Shown here: positions 7,662 through 16,191 of the stretch, in pieces
How positions within the stretch are numbered: the stretch's first letter is position 1
Layout: each line of letters starts with the position of its first letter
Source of the DNA: Lachnospiraceae bacterium UBA7109
Lineage (GTDB): Bacteria; Bacillota; Clostridia; Lachnospirales; Lachnospiraceae
DNA: 30,456 bases
Assembly (NCBI GenBank): GCA_002492335.1
Contig: DKYD01000049.1
Span: forward strand, 1-30,456
Reading direction: 5' to 3'
Position numbers and translations under genes: made by a program
Notes under the pieces: model-generated
What the model saw: the letters and a program-made list of their open reading frames with translations, nothing else
Told to the model about the DNA's origin: nothing
Databases searched by the model: none

Positions 7662-9059
7662 TTAATTCCATGTTATATCCTCTGAAGCAATTACCATATT
7701 CTGTCCTTCTCCGGCTGCAATCACACTGATATGAAGGTCTCCCACAGGAACGGATGAACCTTTCAGATATACCTGATATCCATTCCCGTCACCTTCTTTT
7801 GTCAATGTATAAAATACCGGATATGTCTTTGTCTGAGATGTAAGGCTGTCTCTGACCTGCACATAAATATCCGTGTCATCCTCCAGATATTGTTCCTCTA
7901 CATGCCCCTTCACCATCAGATACGAACCACTTTTTTCTGCTTCTACAGTCGTGTCCGTCTTCATCTCAGGTGCATATATGTTATCTGCCGGAAGCGGTTC
8001 CATAATCGGCACTTCTGTTGCAAAGGCAGCCAATTTACGCTCTACCCGTTCCACAATCACATAGTCCGGAATATATTCCTCTACCTGTGTCAGGTTATAT
8101 GGCACAAGACGGGAAAAATATCCCTCTCCCATCTCTTCCGCCAGAAATGGAAGCAGGCTCTCGCCAAAAGAATCTCTGTACATAAGAAGTGTTCCCTCTT
8201 TTGCAGGATTCGCCGTCTCAATCCAGTCATCCATATTATCTTTTACTTCATTTATATAGGAAAACTCCCATTCCTTCCTATACTGATAATCCTCTTCTTC
8301 TCTGCTTGCCAGCGGATACAACATCGCATCTATATCACCGATATGCTCTCTTACCGTCTCATATGGCACATTCAGATAACTCTCGTGCTCCTTCTGCATC
8401 TTATCCATCAGTGTACGGTATGCCAGTACAGCCCCTTTGTTATTCCAGTGGGAATCTCTCTTAAAATACAGAACTTCTTCCTGGCTGTCAAATGTCTGGT
8501 ATAAATCTACATAATGAATTCCTTCCCGGGTCATCCGAGCCGTCAGCCTTTTTAAATTACTGTCTGTACCTTTCTTATAGCGATCCGGCATATTGCTATT
8601 ATACAGGCTGTTTTTATTCGGTGCAACTGTCAAAATAAACCTGCTTCCACAGCTTTCTACATAATCCTGCATAAGCTTCAGGTTATGTACGACTGCATAC
8701 AGTTCCCGTTCACTCAAAAGATTCTTTCCCTGATAATCATCCAGTGTACCGCCAAAATACAGCCAGTCCTCTTTTCCAACAACTACCTGATCTGTTGCAC
8801 TTGTCTTTAAAATCCTTCCTCTAAGCAGTGCATTTGCTGTTACAAACTGCTGACGGAAAGCAAAATGATCTTCAAAATATTCTCCTGCCTGTGCAAGATA
8901 ATCCCGGTTCCATTTCCCCTCTTCTGTCACCTTCGGCCATTTTGCCATCACTGTATTTTCTGTCGTTTCATTCGTCGGCCAAAATACCATTCCCACAAAA
9001 GGTATCAACAAAATCAGGCTGACAATCACAATAAAAATCTTATCTTTCCATTCTTTCAT
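7662..9059 (-). CDS. DHHW/AlgJ-AlgX-like SGNH acyltransferase partner of MBOAT
   Basis: A 465-residue exported protein with one N-terminal membrane anchor (about residues 8-27). The central SGNH-hydrolase-like domain is of the DHHW/AlgX/AlgJ type. The DxHW motif reads DSHW (202-205) and the serine motif reads RDSFGES (Ser297), matching the Asp-His and nucleophile elements of this superfamily. VLTVAPNKNSLY-like sequence near 142-153 also fits. A beta-rich C-terminal part (about 365-465) may bind carbohydrate. It starts 11 bases after the MBOAT gene, the usual pairing in alginate (AlgI/AlgJ) and in the PatA/PatB peptidoglycan and wall-polysaccharide acetylation systems. The likely job is to transfer acetyl groups delivered by the MBOAT protein onto an extracellular glycan. 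The substrate is inferred from the locus. Confidence 0.85.
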   Translation of the reverse strand: MKEWKDKIFIVIVSLILLIPFVGMVFWPTNETTENTVMAKWPKVTEEGKWNRDYLAQAGEYFEDHFAFRQQFVTANALLRGRILKTSATDQVVVGKEDWLYFGGTLDDYQGKNLLSERELYAVVHNLKLMQDYVESCGSRFILTVAPNKNSLYNSNMPDRYKKGTDSNLKRLTARMTREGIHYVDLYQTFDSQEEVLYFKRDSHWNNKGAVLAYRTLMDKMQKEHESYLNVPYETVREHIGDIDAMLYPLASREEEDYQYRKEWEFSYINEVKDNMDDWIETANPAKEGTLLMYRDSFGESLLPFLAEEMGEGYFSRLVPYNLTQVEEYIPDYVIVERVERKLAAFATEVPIMEPLPADNIYAPEMKTDTTVEAEKSGSYLMVKGHVEEQYLEDDTDIYVQVRDSLTSQTKTYPVFYTLTKEGDGNGYQVYLKGSSVPVGDLHISVIAAGEGQNMVIASEDITWN

Positions 9060-9070
9060 ATACAGCCCTC

Positions 9071-10477
9071 CTAAAACCGGAAATAAATAAATGGATTATA
9101 GGTACCGCTTGAAAGGCTGAGCATACACAAAAGCAGAAGAACCAGGCTGATTCCATAACCCGCCGTCTCTGCAAAACGCACCCCTCTGTCTGTCTTTGAA
9201 ATATATGCTTCGATTTTCGGTATAACCGGCATGCTTCCTGCAACAGCTGCCACAACTGTCACCAGGAACAATGGATTCATCTCTGCCAGCAGAATCTGCA
9301 TATGCAAAGCATCAAAATTCCAGCCGGCAAACATTGTCCCAATCATCTCGATTCCCTGAGAAAATGTATCTGCACGGAACATCACAAATCCAATACACAC
9401 AACAAGCAGTGCATAGATATGTCTGCATACCTTCGGAAGCTTCTTAACCGGTACAACCTCTTCCAGCAGCAGAAAAAACCCATGCCACAATCCCCATATA
9501 ACAAACGTCCAGTTTGCACCGTGCCACAATCCGGTAGAGAAAAATACAATCAATTTGTTCACACAAGTACGCACTTTTCCTTTCCGGTTGCCTCCAAGCG
9601 GAATATAAAGATATTCTTTAAACCAGGTAGACAAAGAAATATGCCATCTGCGCCAAAATTCTTTCACACTTTCTGATATGTATGGATAACGGAAATTTTC
9701 CCGGAATCCAAACCCAAACATATGCCCCATTCCGATTGCCATATCACTATATCCACTGAAATCAAAATAAATCTGGAACAGATAAGCAATCGCAGCCATC
9801 CATGCCGACAATACATTTAATTTTTCTGCCGGAAGACTGAACCAAGCATCCGCTGCTGCAGCCATCGTATTTGAAATCAATACTTTCTTGGAAAGTCCGA
9901 CAATAAATCTTCGCATTCCACGGGCAATCTGCCGGGAATCTGCCTTACGGCTCCGAATCTGCTCCTGAATATCATGATACTTTACAATCGGACCTGCGAT
10001 CAACTGTGGAAAGAAGGAAATATAAAGCATGACACGAAAGAAGCTTTTCTCCGTCTGCGCCTCTCCCCGGTACACATCAATCACATAGGATAACGCCTGA
10101 AAGGTAAAAAACGAGATTCCCACAGGAAGCGCCAGATTTACAAGCGGTATTTCACAGTGACCCAGCTGATTGATCGTACGTAAAACCATATCTGTATATT
10201 TAAATACAAAAAGCATTCCAAGGTTGACGGCCACTGCTGCAAATACCACCATCTTTTTCACAGTTTGTTTCTCTGTCTCAAGCATACGGCCAAACAGATA
10301 ATTCATGAAGATACTAAACAGCATCAGCAGTACATACACCGGTTCTCCGTATGCATAAAATAAGAGACTTGCAAGAATCAGCAGTCCATTTCTTGCCTTG
10401 AGTGATGGCAGTATATAATAAAGCACAAATACCACCGGAAGAAACACACACAAAAATGTCATTGAACTAAAAACCAT
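9071..10477 (-). CDS. MBOAT family O-acyltransferase (AlgI/PatA-like)
   Basis: A 468-residue polytopic membrane protein that moves an acyl group, normally acetyl, across the membrane for glycan O-acylation. Hydrophobic segments run from residue 5 to the C-terminus. MBOAT landmarks are FFPQLIAGPIVKYHD (about 155-169), FDFSGYSDMAIGMGHMFG (238-255), FWRRWHISLSTWFKEYLYIPLGGNRKG (about 274-300) and the conserved histidine His319 in GLWHGANWTFVIWGLWHG. Length is typical of AlgI and PatA. The ATG at 10477 is 27 bases after the SLH transglutaminase gene, and the DHHW partner follows 11 bases later. PatA proteins acetylate secondary wall polysaccharide in Bacillus anthracis, the closest functional parallel. 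DltB, another MBOAT, is less likely because no dltA, C or D genes are present. Confidence 0.93.
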   Translation of the reverse strand: MVFSSMTFLCVFLPVVFVLYYILPSLKARNGLLILASLLFYAYGEPVYVLLMLFSIFMNYLFGRMLETEKQTVKKMVVFAAVAVNLGMLFVFKYTDMVLRTINQLGHCEIPLVNLALPVGISFFTFQALSYVIDVYRGEAQTEKSFFRVMLYISFFPQLIAGPIVKYHDIQEQIRSRKADSRQIARGMRRFIVGLSKKVLISNTMAAAADAWFSLPAEKLNVLSAWMAAIAYLFQIYFDFSGYSDMAIGMGHMFGFGFRENFRYPYISESVKEFWRRWHISLSTWFKEYLYIPLGGNRKGKVRTCVNKLIVFFSTGLWHGANWTFVIWGLWHGFFLLLEEVVPVKKLPKVCRHIYALLVVCIGFVMFRADTFSQGIEMIGTMFAGWNFDALHMQILLAEMNPLFLVTVVAAVAGSMPVIPKIEAYISKTDRGVRFAETAGYGISLVLLLLCMLSLSSGTYNPFIYFRF

Positions 10478-10504
10478 TTTTCTTCTCCACCTTCACTTTA
10501 CCTG

Positions 10505-12091
10505 CTACCATCTATAACGAAGCACCGGACTGTTGATCGGCTGCATATAGAAATTATGGCCTCCGATTTCTCTCTGTGCTTCCGGATCACAAATATAAGA
10601 TGCTCCGTTGATCCGAATCACCACCCAGCCATGAGGCCCATATCCACCTCGCGCCATTCCGACCTGTCCTTCTATAAACTGTACATCATACCCAAGCCCC
10701 TGCGCCAGGAAATAAAACGCTGCCGCATAGCAGAAACAGTTTCCCTGTCTGTTCTCAAATGCCTGAATTGCATACCATTCTGCCCTGGAATACCCACTCG
10801 GAGGCGTGAGAGGAACAGGAAGTCTCTTATATGTAACATTATTTACAACCCACCAGTAGCATTCCCGAAGATTTCCTCCTACCTGCCTGTAAATATCTGA
10901 CACGCTCAAATATACTCTGGCTCTCGCCGGAGTTCCATCTACCTGTACAGTTGTCCTTCCGATTGGAAGCCGAACTCCATTAGAAAGCAATGCCCATGCC
11001 TGTATCTGATATGTGCCAAATCTCCACCCATGGTGCCAGACATGTCCCTGGACAGCATATGTACCATCTTTCTGAAGTACCAGATCATACAGAAAAGCAT
11101 CACTCAGATCACTCGTCAAATAAGCGGTCGCCTGAATCTTTTCAATTCCCATTGATGCACTTGGACCTGTAACCTTTATCCAGAAATCTCCGGTCTGCCT
11201 GGAATCCGCATTCGCGGCTACCTGCTTACAGGATGCCGTCATCTCCACGTCTTTTAATTCGTCAGGCATAAAGGTCTGACAGAACCGGGTAATCATCGTC
11301 GCACATACGGCACGATTGGTTCTCCCCTGCGGATTCAGATTTCCATTATCTCCGCTGATAATTTTGTTCTCTACTGCCCATTCCATTGCATCCCACGCAA
11401 ATTCATGCACATCTGATGCATCCGGATAGCTTTGCAGTATAGATTCTTCCGGCGTTTCTTCGGTTGTCTCTTCTGTCACATCATCCGGCGTCCCCTCCGG
11501 TATCTCTTCGGTTGTCTCTTCTGTCACATCCTCCGGTGTCTCTTCAACCGGTTCTTCTTTTATAAAATTACGATATTTCGCGTAGCGATAAAGCATCGTT
11601 GCCATTTCTTCCCTTATAATGGCATTTTCCGGCCCAAACTTTCCATCCTCGTAACCGGAAATAACTCCAACCGATTCCTGAGACGCCCATGTGACAGCTT
11701 TTGAATAAAACTGACCATCCGGAACATCCGGGAATTTTTCACTATATGTCACCGCCTGTGAACCGGACAAACGGTACAAAATCACCGCAAACTGTGCTCT
11801 TACAACATCCTCTGCCGGAGCAAAAATATTATTTCCCTTTCCAGTCATAACTCCTTTTTTTAACACATAGCTTACATATGGATGAAACCAGTATCCATCC
11901 TGAATGTCATCAAACACAGAAGCGTCCACGTCATACGTTTGTAAAGCCTCATCCGAAAGCGCATATGTCTCTGCCTGTGAATCCTCCGATGTCCGCGCAT
12001 CCTCTCCTGCCGCTGCTGCCTGTATGCCGGACATTCCGCACAGCATCGCCAACACCAATACAACAGACATAATTTTTTGAATTTTTTTCAT
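10505..12091 (-). CDS. secreted SLH protein with transglutaminase-like domain
   Basis: A 528-residue secreted protein. A signal peptide (1-28, AAAAG site) is followed by SLH repeats at about 59-108 and 119-171. After an acidic Thr/Pro/Glu linker (about 179-217) a third SLH repeat lies at 221-272. A beta-rich region at about 280-388, with QKDGTYAVQGHVWHHG, resembles GBS/Ig-like modules of surface proteins. The transglutaminase-like core (about 395-515) shows the expected triad order: Cys452 in RQGNCFCYAAAF, His487 in GPHGWVVI and Asp502 in YICDPEAQ. Such domains act as cross-linkers, proteases or deamidases, so the reaction is open. It is unusual in carrying SLH at the N-terminus and in splitting the SLH triplet. 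It lies 24 bases after the second RgpF-like gene, within the glycan operon. Confidence 0.9.
   Translation of the reverse strand: MKKIQKIMSVVLVLAMLCGMSGIQAAAAGEDARTSEDSQAETYALSDEALQTYDVDASVFDDIQDGYWFHPYVSYVLKKGVMTGKGNNIFAPAEDVVRAQFAVILYRLSGSQAVTYSEKFPDVPDGQFYSKAVTWASQESVGVISGYEDGKFGPENAIIREEMATMLYRYAKYRNFIKEEPVEETPEDVTEETTEEIPEGTPDDVTEETTEETPEESILQSYPDASDVHEFAWDAMEWAVENKIISGDNGNLNPQGRTNRAVCATMITRFCQTFMPDELKDVEMTASCKQVAANADSRQTGDFWIKVTGPSASMGIEKIQATAYLTSDLSDAFLYDLVLQKDGTYAVQGHVWHHGWRFGTYQIQAWALLSNGVRLPIGRTTVQVDGTPARARVYLSVSDIYRQVGGNLRECYWWVVNNVTYKRLPVPLTPPSGYSRAEWYAIQAFENRQGNCFCYAAAFYFLAQGLGYDVQFIEGQVGMARGGYGPHGWVVIRINGASYICDPEAQREIGGHNFYMQPINSPVLRYRW
11441..11554 (-). repeat. tandem repeat encoding acidic Thr/Pro/Glu linker
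   Basis: Two copies of a 48-base unit encode TPEDVTEETTEEIPEG and TPDDVTEETTEETPEE (residues 185-200 and 201-216), with partial copies flanking. The unit lies exactly between the second and third SLH repeats of the transglutaminase-like protein. Copies are close at DNA level, which points to recent slippage or duplication. Confidence 0.85.
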
Positions 12092-12115
12092 GTTTTTCCT
12101 CCTCTTTCTCTTCTC

Positions 12116-14044
12116 CTATCCTTTTATCTCTATACCACTGTAATCCCTGCGAGATTTCCATTTTTTCCACAATCTTTTCAAGGAAGCATACATCCCCTGC
12201 GGGAGATGTTTCTTTAAAAATTTCTTTAATTTATATTTGAAAATTCCCGAAAAACTGCCAAGCCGGTCGATCTCAGCAACCATCTCATCATGGAACGGAC
12301 CAACTCCGTTTTTTACAAGCGCTCTGTTATATTCTCTTACATAATAATGCAGATTGGTATATTCAACTGCCGCATATTTATCAGTCATGCCATACGCCGG
12401 ATAATATCCTGCCTCCTGTGCAATAAAAGGATAAATTCTTTCTATCGCATGAAGAAGTGTCCCGTCAATCCCGTTTGGTTCCGGCGGGAAATCCTCATAT
12501 TCCCAGTCCTCGGCATACAATGGCTTCATCGCTGCAGGGCGGAACCAGAACATCGTTCCAAGCGGCGCTACCGGCGGTACGTCTTCGCTCATAGGCACAG
12601 TCAGCCCAAGCCTGTCTGCCAGCGCTTTTGTTACATCATAATTGGGTCCCCACTCCACGCCAAGTGTAATAAAAAAGGTGCTGTGATTCGGCTCCGGCGG
12701 AGACAGAATTCCAAGTCTTGGATTTTTTACAAATGTATCAATTACATTTGCCACATAAGCCTTACCTGACAATGTATTTTCAAAACATTTATACGCAAAA
12801 GATGCCCCGATCGTTCCGGGTTTCACCTGTGCTGTCTTTTTATCATGTGCAAAACAGACAATATCATATTCCATAATGACATCCTTTACACCCACTAAAA
12901 GACTGCTTACATCTCTTCCCCGGTTCTGTATAACACGGATTTCCAATTTCTTACAGGGAAGCTTCGCAAACACCTTCTCGATTGCTTCCTTTTTCTTCTC
13001 GCTGTCAGTTGTCAGATAAATATCTGCGTCTTCCGGCATAGAGGACACATAATGATAAGACTCTTCCAGCAAATCTTCAAAATAAAGGTGCATGACAAGT
13101 GCAACTTTATTTTCTTTTGTCTGCTTTTCCAACAACTCACGATCATATTTTTCTGTCGGCATAATATAGGTCAGATTCAGATTTTTTACAATATCATACT
13201 GGTGATAGTTCCTGAGAATTGCTTCCCATATAAGATCCACATCATAATCTGTTTCATTTTTTAAAAAAGCATACAATTCACTTGTCTGCTCCCCTGCTGT
13301 GTTCCTCAGATAATCTGCTTCCATATGGAAAAAACTGCGCTTCTTAAAAATCGGGCATCTTCTCTCCTGAAGCATCTTTTTCGGACACATCATCAGAGGA
13401 TATCCGCTGTAATCCCTCAAATCTTCACACTCTGCTGATACTGCCCATTGATATCCCTTATCCGCAAATTTTTTTGTAAATACAGACTCATGCTTTCCGA
13501 CTGCCTGCTCATAATTTTCTATCATCGGCATATCCTGCCAGTATTTCCGGAAGTCTTCACTTGATACAAGACTTCTTCTGCAGGCAATCCAGTGAGACTG
13601 AATATGATCCGGCAGATACCCATAAGGAGAGTATCCGAACGGATCACCATTAATCTTAAAATATTCTGTCAGTCCCCAGAAATCCACATCCTGCCTGTCC
13701 ATTTTTTCAAAAGTTTCCGAAAATGGAAATACCGGACCCAGGATCGTATTATTCATCATAATCACTTCGTCATAAAGAGCAAGACGCTCCCACCCATAAT
13801 GCTCCAGTGCAGTTTTATATGCCCATACATCAAAGCCCTTGTTTTCACGAACAAGGACTTCTCCATATTGTTTCAATAATTTCCTGCCGTCTTCCGACAG
13901 TTTACCATTACAAACAATAAATATCTCACTTACATTCTTTCTCAAATCATCCAGAAAATAAGGAACATATCTGTCTACAATCCCATTTCTGTCATAAAAG
14001 AAATAAATTACCAGACGCTTCGCATCTGCATTATTAATCACCAT
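12116..14044 (-). CDS. RgpF-like rhamnan synthesis protein (copy 2)
   Basis: A 642-residue protein of the rhamnan synthesis F family, named for Streptococcus mutans RgpF, which helps build the rhamnose backbone of wall polysaccharide. The N-terminal half begins RLVIYFFYDRNGIVDRYVPYFL and contains RENKGFDVWAYKTALEHYGW and NNTILGPVFPF. YGYLPDHIQSHWIACRRSLV (about 155-175) is typical of the first domain. The second half contains ALVMHLYFEDLLEESYHYVSS, VIQNRGRDVSSLLVG and FAHDKKTAQV, the RgpF signature region. A basic C-terminus (LKKFLKKHLPQ) may contact the membrane. It is clearly paralogous to the gene at 19535-21415, being alike almost end to end. It lies directly after the ABC ATPase gene. 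The exact linkage formed cannot be told. Confidence 0.93.
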   Translation of the reverse strand: MVINNADAKRLVIYFFYDRNGIVDRYVPYFLDDLRKNVSEIFIVCNGKLSEDGRKLLKQYGEVLVRENKGFDVWAYKTALEHYGWERLALYDEVIMMNNTILGPVFPFSETFEKMDRQDVDFWGLTEYFKINGDPFGYSPYGYLPDHIQSHWIACRRSLVSSEDFRKYWQDMPMIENYEQAVGKHESVFTKKFADKGYQWAVSAECEDLRDYSGYPLMMCPKKMLQERRCPIFKKRSFFHMEADYLRNTAGEQTSELYAFLKNETDYDVDLIWEAILRNYHQYDIVKNLNLTYIMPTEKYDRELLEKQTKENKVALVMHLYFEDLLEESYHYVSSMPEDADIYLTTDSEKKKEAIEKVFAKLPCKKLEIRVIQNRGRDVSSLLVGVKDVIMEYDIVCFAHDKKTAQVKPGTIGASFAYKCFENTLSGKAYVANVIDTFVKNPRLGILSPPEPNHSTFFITLGVEWGPNYDVTKALADRLGLTVPMSEDVPPVAPLGTMFWFRPAAMKPLYAEDWEYEDFPPEPNGIDGTLLHAIERIYPFIAQEAGYYPAYGMTDKYAAVEYTNLHYYVREYNRALVKNGVGPFHDEMVAEIDRLGSFSGIFKYKLKKFLKKHLPQGMYASLKRLWKKWKSRRDYSGIEIKG

Positions 14045-14076
14045 GATCTTGATTCTCCTTCGTTACGAACAGCTAT

Positions 14077-14808
14077 CTACATCTGGTTATAACGCTCCCA
14101 TACATTTTCTACCGAATCATCCATCAGCATCTGTCCCTGATTCAAAAGAATTGCCCTGTCACAGACCTCCTTCACCTGATCGATGCTGTGAGATACGAAT
14201 AACAGCGTTGTTCCATGATCCAGCATATCCTGAATCCTGTCCTGACATTTTTCCTGAAACTTCCAGTCGCCGACCGACAGAATCTCATCCACGATCAGAA
14301 TGTCCGGTGTGTAAATCGTAGCTACAGCAAAGCCAAGTCTGGCAAACATTCCGGAAGAAAAATTCTTAATCGGAACATCCATAAATCTGCCCAATTCAGA
14401 AAACTCTATGATCTTATCCATATTTTCTTCCAGCATCTCCTTCGGATAACCCAGGATTGCTCCATTTAAAAACACATTTTCTTTTGCCGTAAGCTCCGTA
14501 TCAAACCCGGCGCCCAGTTCTATCATTGGGGCAACCGTACCGCCAATTTTCACAGAACCTGTCGTAGGTTTGAGAACACCGGCTATAATCTTAAGAAGCG
14601 TACTTTTCCCTGAACCGTTCTTTCCTACAAGACCGATGGCTTCGCCCCTTTTTACCTGAAAATTAATATGATTCAGAGCCCAGAATTCTTCATACGCGAT
14701 CTGATGCTTTATTTTCTTAATTACAAACTCTTTCATGCTGTCAACATGTTCCCGGTATAACCGGAACATCATGGAGACATCATTCACTTCAATGATAGAA
14801 TCACCCAT
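14077..14808 (-). CDS. polysaccharide ABC exporter ATPase (Wzt/RfbE/TagH type)
   Basis: A 243-residue ATPase powering export of a lipid-linked glycan. Walker A is GKNGSGKST (62-70); the signature is NFSSGMFARLGFA; Walker B is ILIVDEILSVGD; the switch is LFVSHSIDQV. A short N-terminal extension with VSMMFRLYREHVDSMKEF is typical of the glycan-export subgroup. The protein stops soon after the nucleotide-binding domain. The C-terminal carbohydrate-binding domain of Wzt proteins that recognise a capped chain end is absent, so chain length is probably not set by cap recognition here. It follows the permease by 13 bases, forming the complete transporter. Family is certain; the cargo is inferred from the locus as the rhamnose-rich glycan. 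Confidence 0.96.
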   Translation of the reverse strand: MGDSIIEVNDVSMMFRLYREHVDSMKEFVIKKIKHQIAYEEFWALNHINFQVKRGEAIGLVGKNGSGKSTLLKIIAGVLKPTTGSVKIGGTVAPMIELGAGFDTELTAKENVFLNGAILGYPKEMLEENMDKIIEFSELGRFMDVPIKNFSSGMFARLGFAVATIYTPDILIVDEILSVGDWKFQEKCQDRIQDMLDHGTTLLFVSHSIDQVKEVCDRAILLNQGQMLMDDSVENVWERYNQM

Positions 14809-14821
14809 GTCTCTTTTCCCC

Positions 14822-15613
14822 CTATACCTTCAGGATAAATGCATCCTGCTGCTTATAGAATACCCACAGGCCCACAATCATTGCTATCACACACGGCACA
14901 ATACATCTCACATGAATCATCAGATCCGGCACCGTACCGTACATGACAACCTGACGGAGCATCTGCGCAATATTCGTCAGCGGATTCAAATTTACAATGG
15001 TCTGTACCCATCCGGGAAGTATCTCCACCGGGTAAAAAATCGGAGTCAGATACATCAGACCCGTAAGGAAAATTCCATATAAATGCTGCAGATCGCGAAA
15101 TGTTACCACCAGCGCCGACAGCAGAATTCCCATTCCAAGCGAAAACAGGAACAAATACAGAACCGGCATAAAAAACAAAAGAAGCGTCCAGCTCACAGGT
15201 GTTCCCGTTGCCACAACTACGATCGTCAACGCAATAAATGACGTCAGAAGATTCACAAAACTGGAACACACCTTTGAAGTCGGGAATAAATATTTTGGCA
15301 CATACACCTTTCGAATCAGAGATGCATTTCCCAGAATCGAACTCATAGCCATAGAGCTGGCTTCATTGTAAAAGTTAAATACAACCTGCCCGCACATCAG
15401 GTATACCGGAAAATTCTCAATATTCTGCCGGAACACATGAGAAAAGACAATCGACATAATGATCATCATGCCAAGCGGATTCAACACAGACCACAGCATT
15501 CCCAGAACTGATCTCCGATATTTTATTTTCACGTCCCTGACAATTAATTCCTTCAGTAATTCCTTATATGCCAGAAAATTATGTATATAAGTAGACAATT
15601 TTGATACCTCCAT
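14822..15613 (-). CDS. polysaccharide ABC exporter permease (Wzm/TagG type, ABC-2)
   Basis: A 263-residue ABC-2 membrane subunit with about six membrane segments. The N-terminus YKELLKELIVRDVKIKYRRSVLGMLWSVLNPL is the diagnostic amphipathic gate helix and first segment of glycan and teichoic acid exporters. The late LMYLTPIFYPVEILPGWVQTIVNLNPLTNIAQMLRQVVMYG segment is equally typical. It starts 15 bases after rmlC and ends 13 bases before the ATPase gene. This four-gene run (rmlA, rmlC, permease, ATPase) is a common order in rhamnan loci and could be read from the internal promoter in front of rmlA. Function as a lipid-linked glycan exporter is well supported. Confidence 0.95.
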   Translation of the reverse strand: MEVSKLSTYIHNFLAYKELLKELIVRDVKIKYRRSVLGMLWSVLNPLGMMIIMSIVFSHVFRQNIENFPVYLMCGQVVFNFYNEASSMAMSSILGNASLIRKVYVPKYLFPTSKVCSSFVNLLTSFIALTIVVVATGTPVSWTLLLFFMPVLYLFLFSLGMGILLSALVVTFRDLQHLYGIFLTGLMYLTPIFYPVEILPGWVQTIVNLNPLTNIAQMLRQVVMYGTVPDLMIHVRCIVPCVIAMIVGLWVFYKQQDAFILKV

Positions 15614-15628
15614 ACAAATCTCTGCTGA

Positions 15629-16174
15629 TTATAAAGATTTAATTCCTTTCCATTTCTTATCCTTCTCGGAAATCGTAAGCTCCATACCTTCCGGAATCGG
15701 CCAGTCAATTCCGATATCCGGATCATTCCATGCCAGACCACCTTCATCGTTCGGGTGATAAAAATCCGTACATTTATATGCGAACTCAGCATAATCCGAC
15801 AGAACAATAAAACCATGTGCAAAATTCTTCGGAATAAAAAACTGCTTTTTATTCTCTGCTGAAAGAATCACGCCATACCACTGTCCGTAAGTCTCTGATC
15901 CTTTTCGCAGGTCTACAGCAACATCAAATACTTCTCCGCTCACAACACGCACAAGCTTGTCCTGTGGATAATTGATCTGAAAATGAAGTCCTCTCAGCAC
16001 ACCTTTTTTCGAGCTGGACTGGTTATCCTGGACAAACTCCATATCGATCCCGGCCTCTTTATAATCATTATAATTATAAGTTTCCATAAAATATCCACGC
16101 TCATCTCCGAAAACAGCCGGAGTAATAATTTTCAAACCTTCTATATCACAAGTTTCAACCTGAATTTTTCCCAT
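15629..16174 (-). CDS. rfbC: dTDP-4-dehydrorhamnose 3,5-epimerase
   Basis: RmlC, the third dTDP-L-rhamnose enzyme, converts dTDP-4-keto-6-deoxy-D-glucose to the L-lyxo sugar. Its 181 residues match the usual length. The cupin core begins ITPAVFGDERGYFMETYN. The catalytic His64 lies in GVLRGLHFQ, followed by QDKLVRVVSGEVFDVAVDLRKGS. FFIPKNFAHGFIVLSDYAEFAYKCTDFYHP supplies the second conserved region and the active-site tyrosine. It lies 17 bases after rmlA and 15 before the exporter permease. rmlB and rmlD, the other two steps, are about 11 kb upstream in the same direction, so the window holds the whole pathway. Confidence 0.97.
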   Translation of the reverse strand: MGKIQVETCDIEGLKIITPAVFGDERGYFMETYNYNDYKEAGIDMEFVQDNQSSSKKGVLRGLHFQINYPQDKLVRVVSGEVFDVAVDLRKGSETYGQWYGVILSAENKKQFFIPKNFAHGFIVLSDYAEFAYKCTDFYHPNDEGGLAWNDPDIGIDWPIPEGMELTISEKDKKWKGIKSL

Positions 16175-16191
16175 TTTTCTATCTCCTTATT

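Noticed and set aside
7648..7671. Longer start for the lipoprotein
   Set aside because: It would bury the lipoprotein signal behind a charged extension and ignores the AGGAGG correctly placed for 7647.
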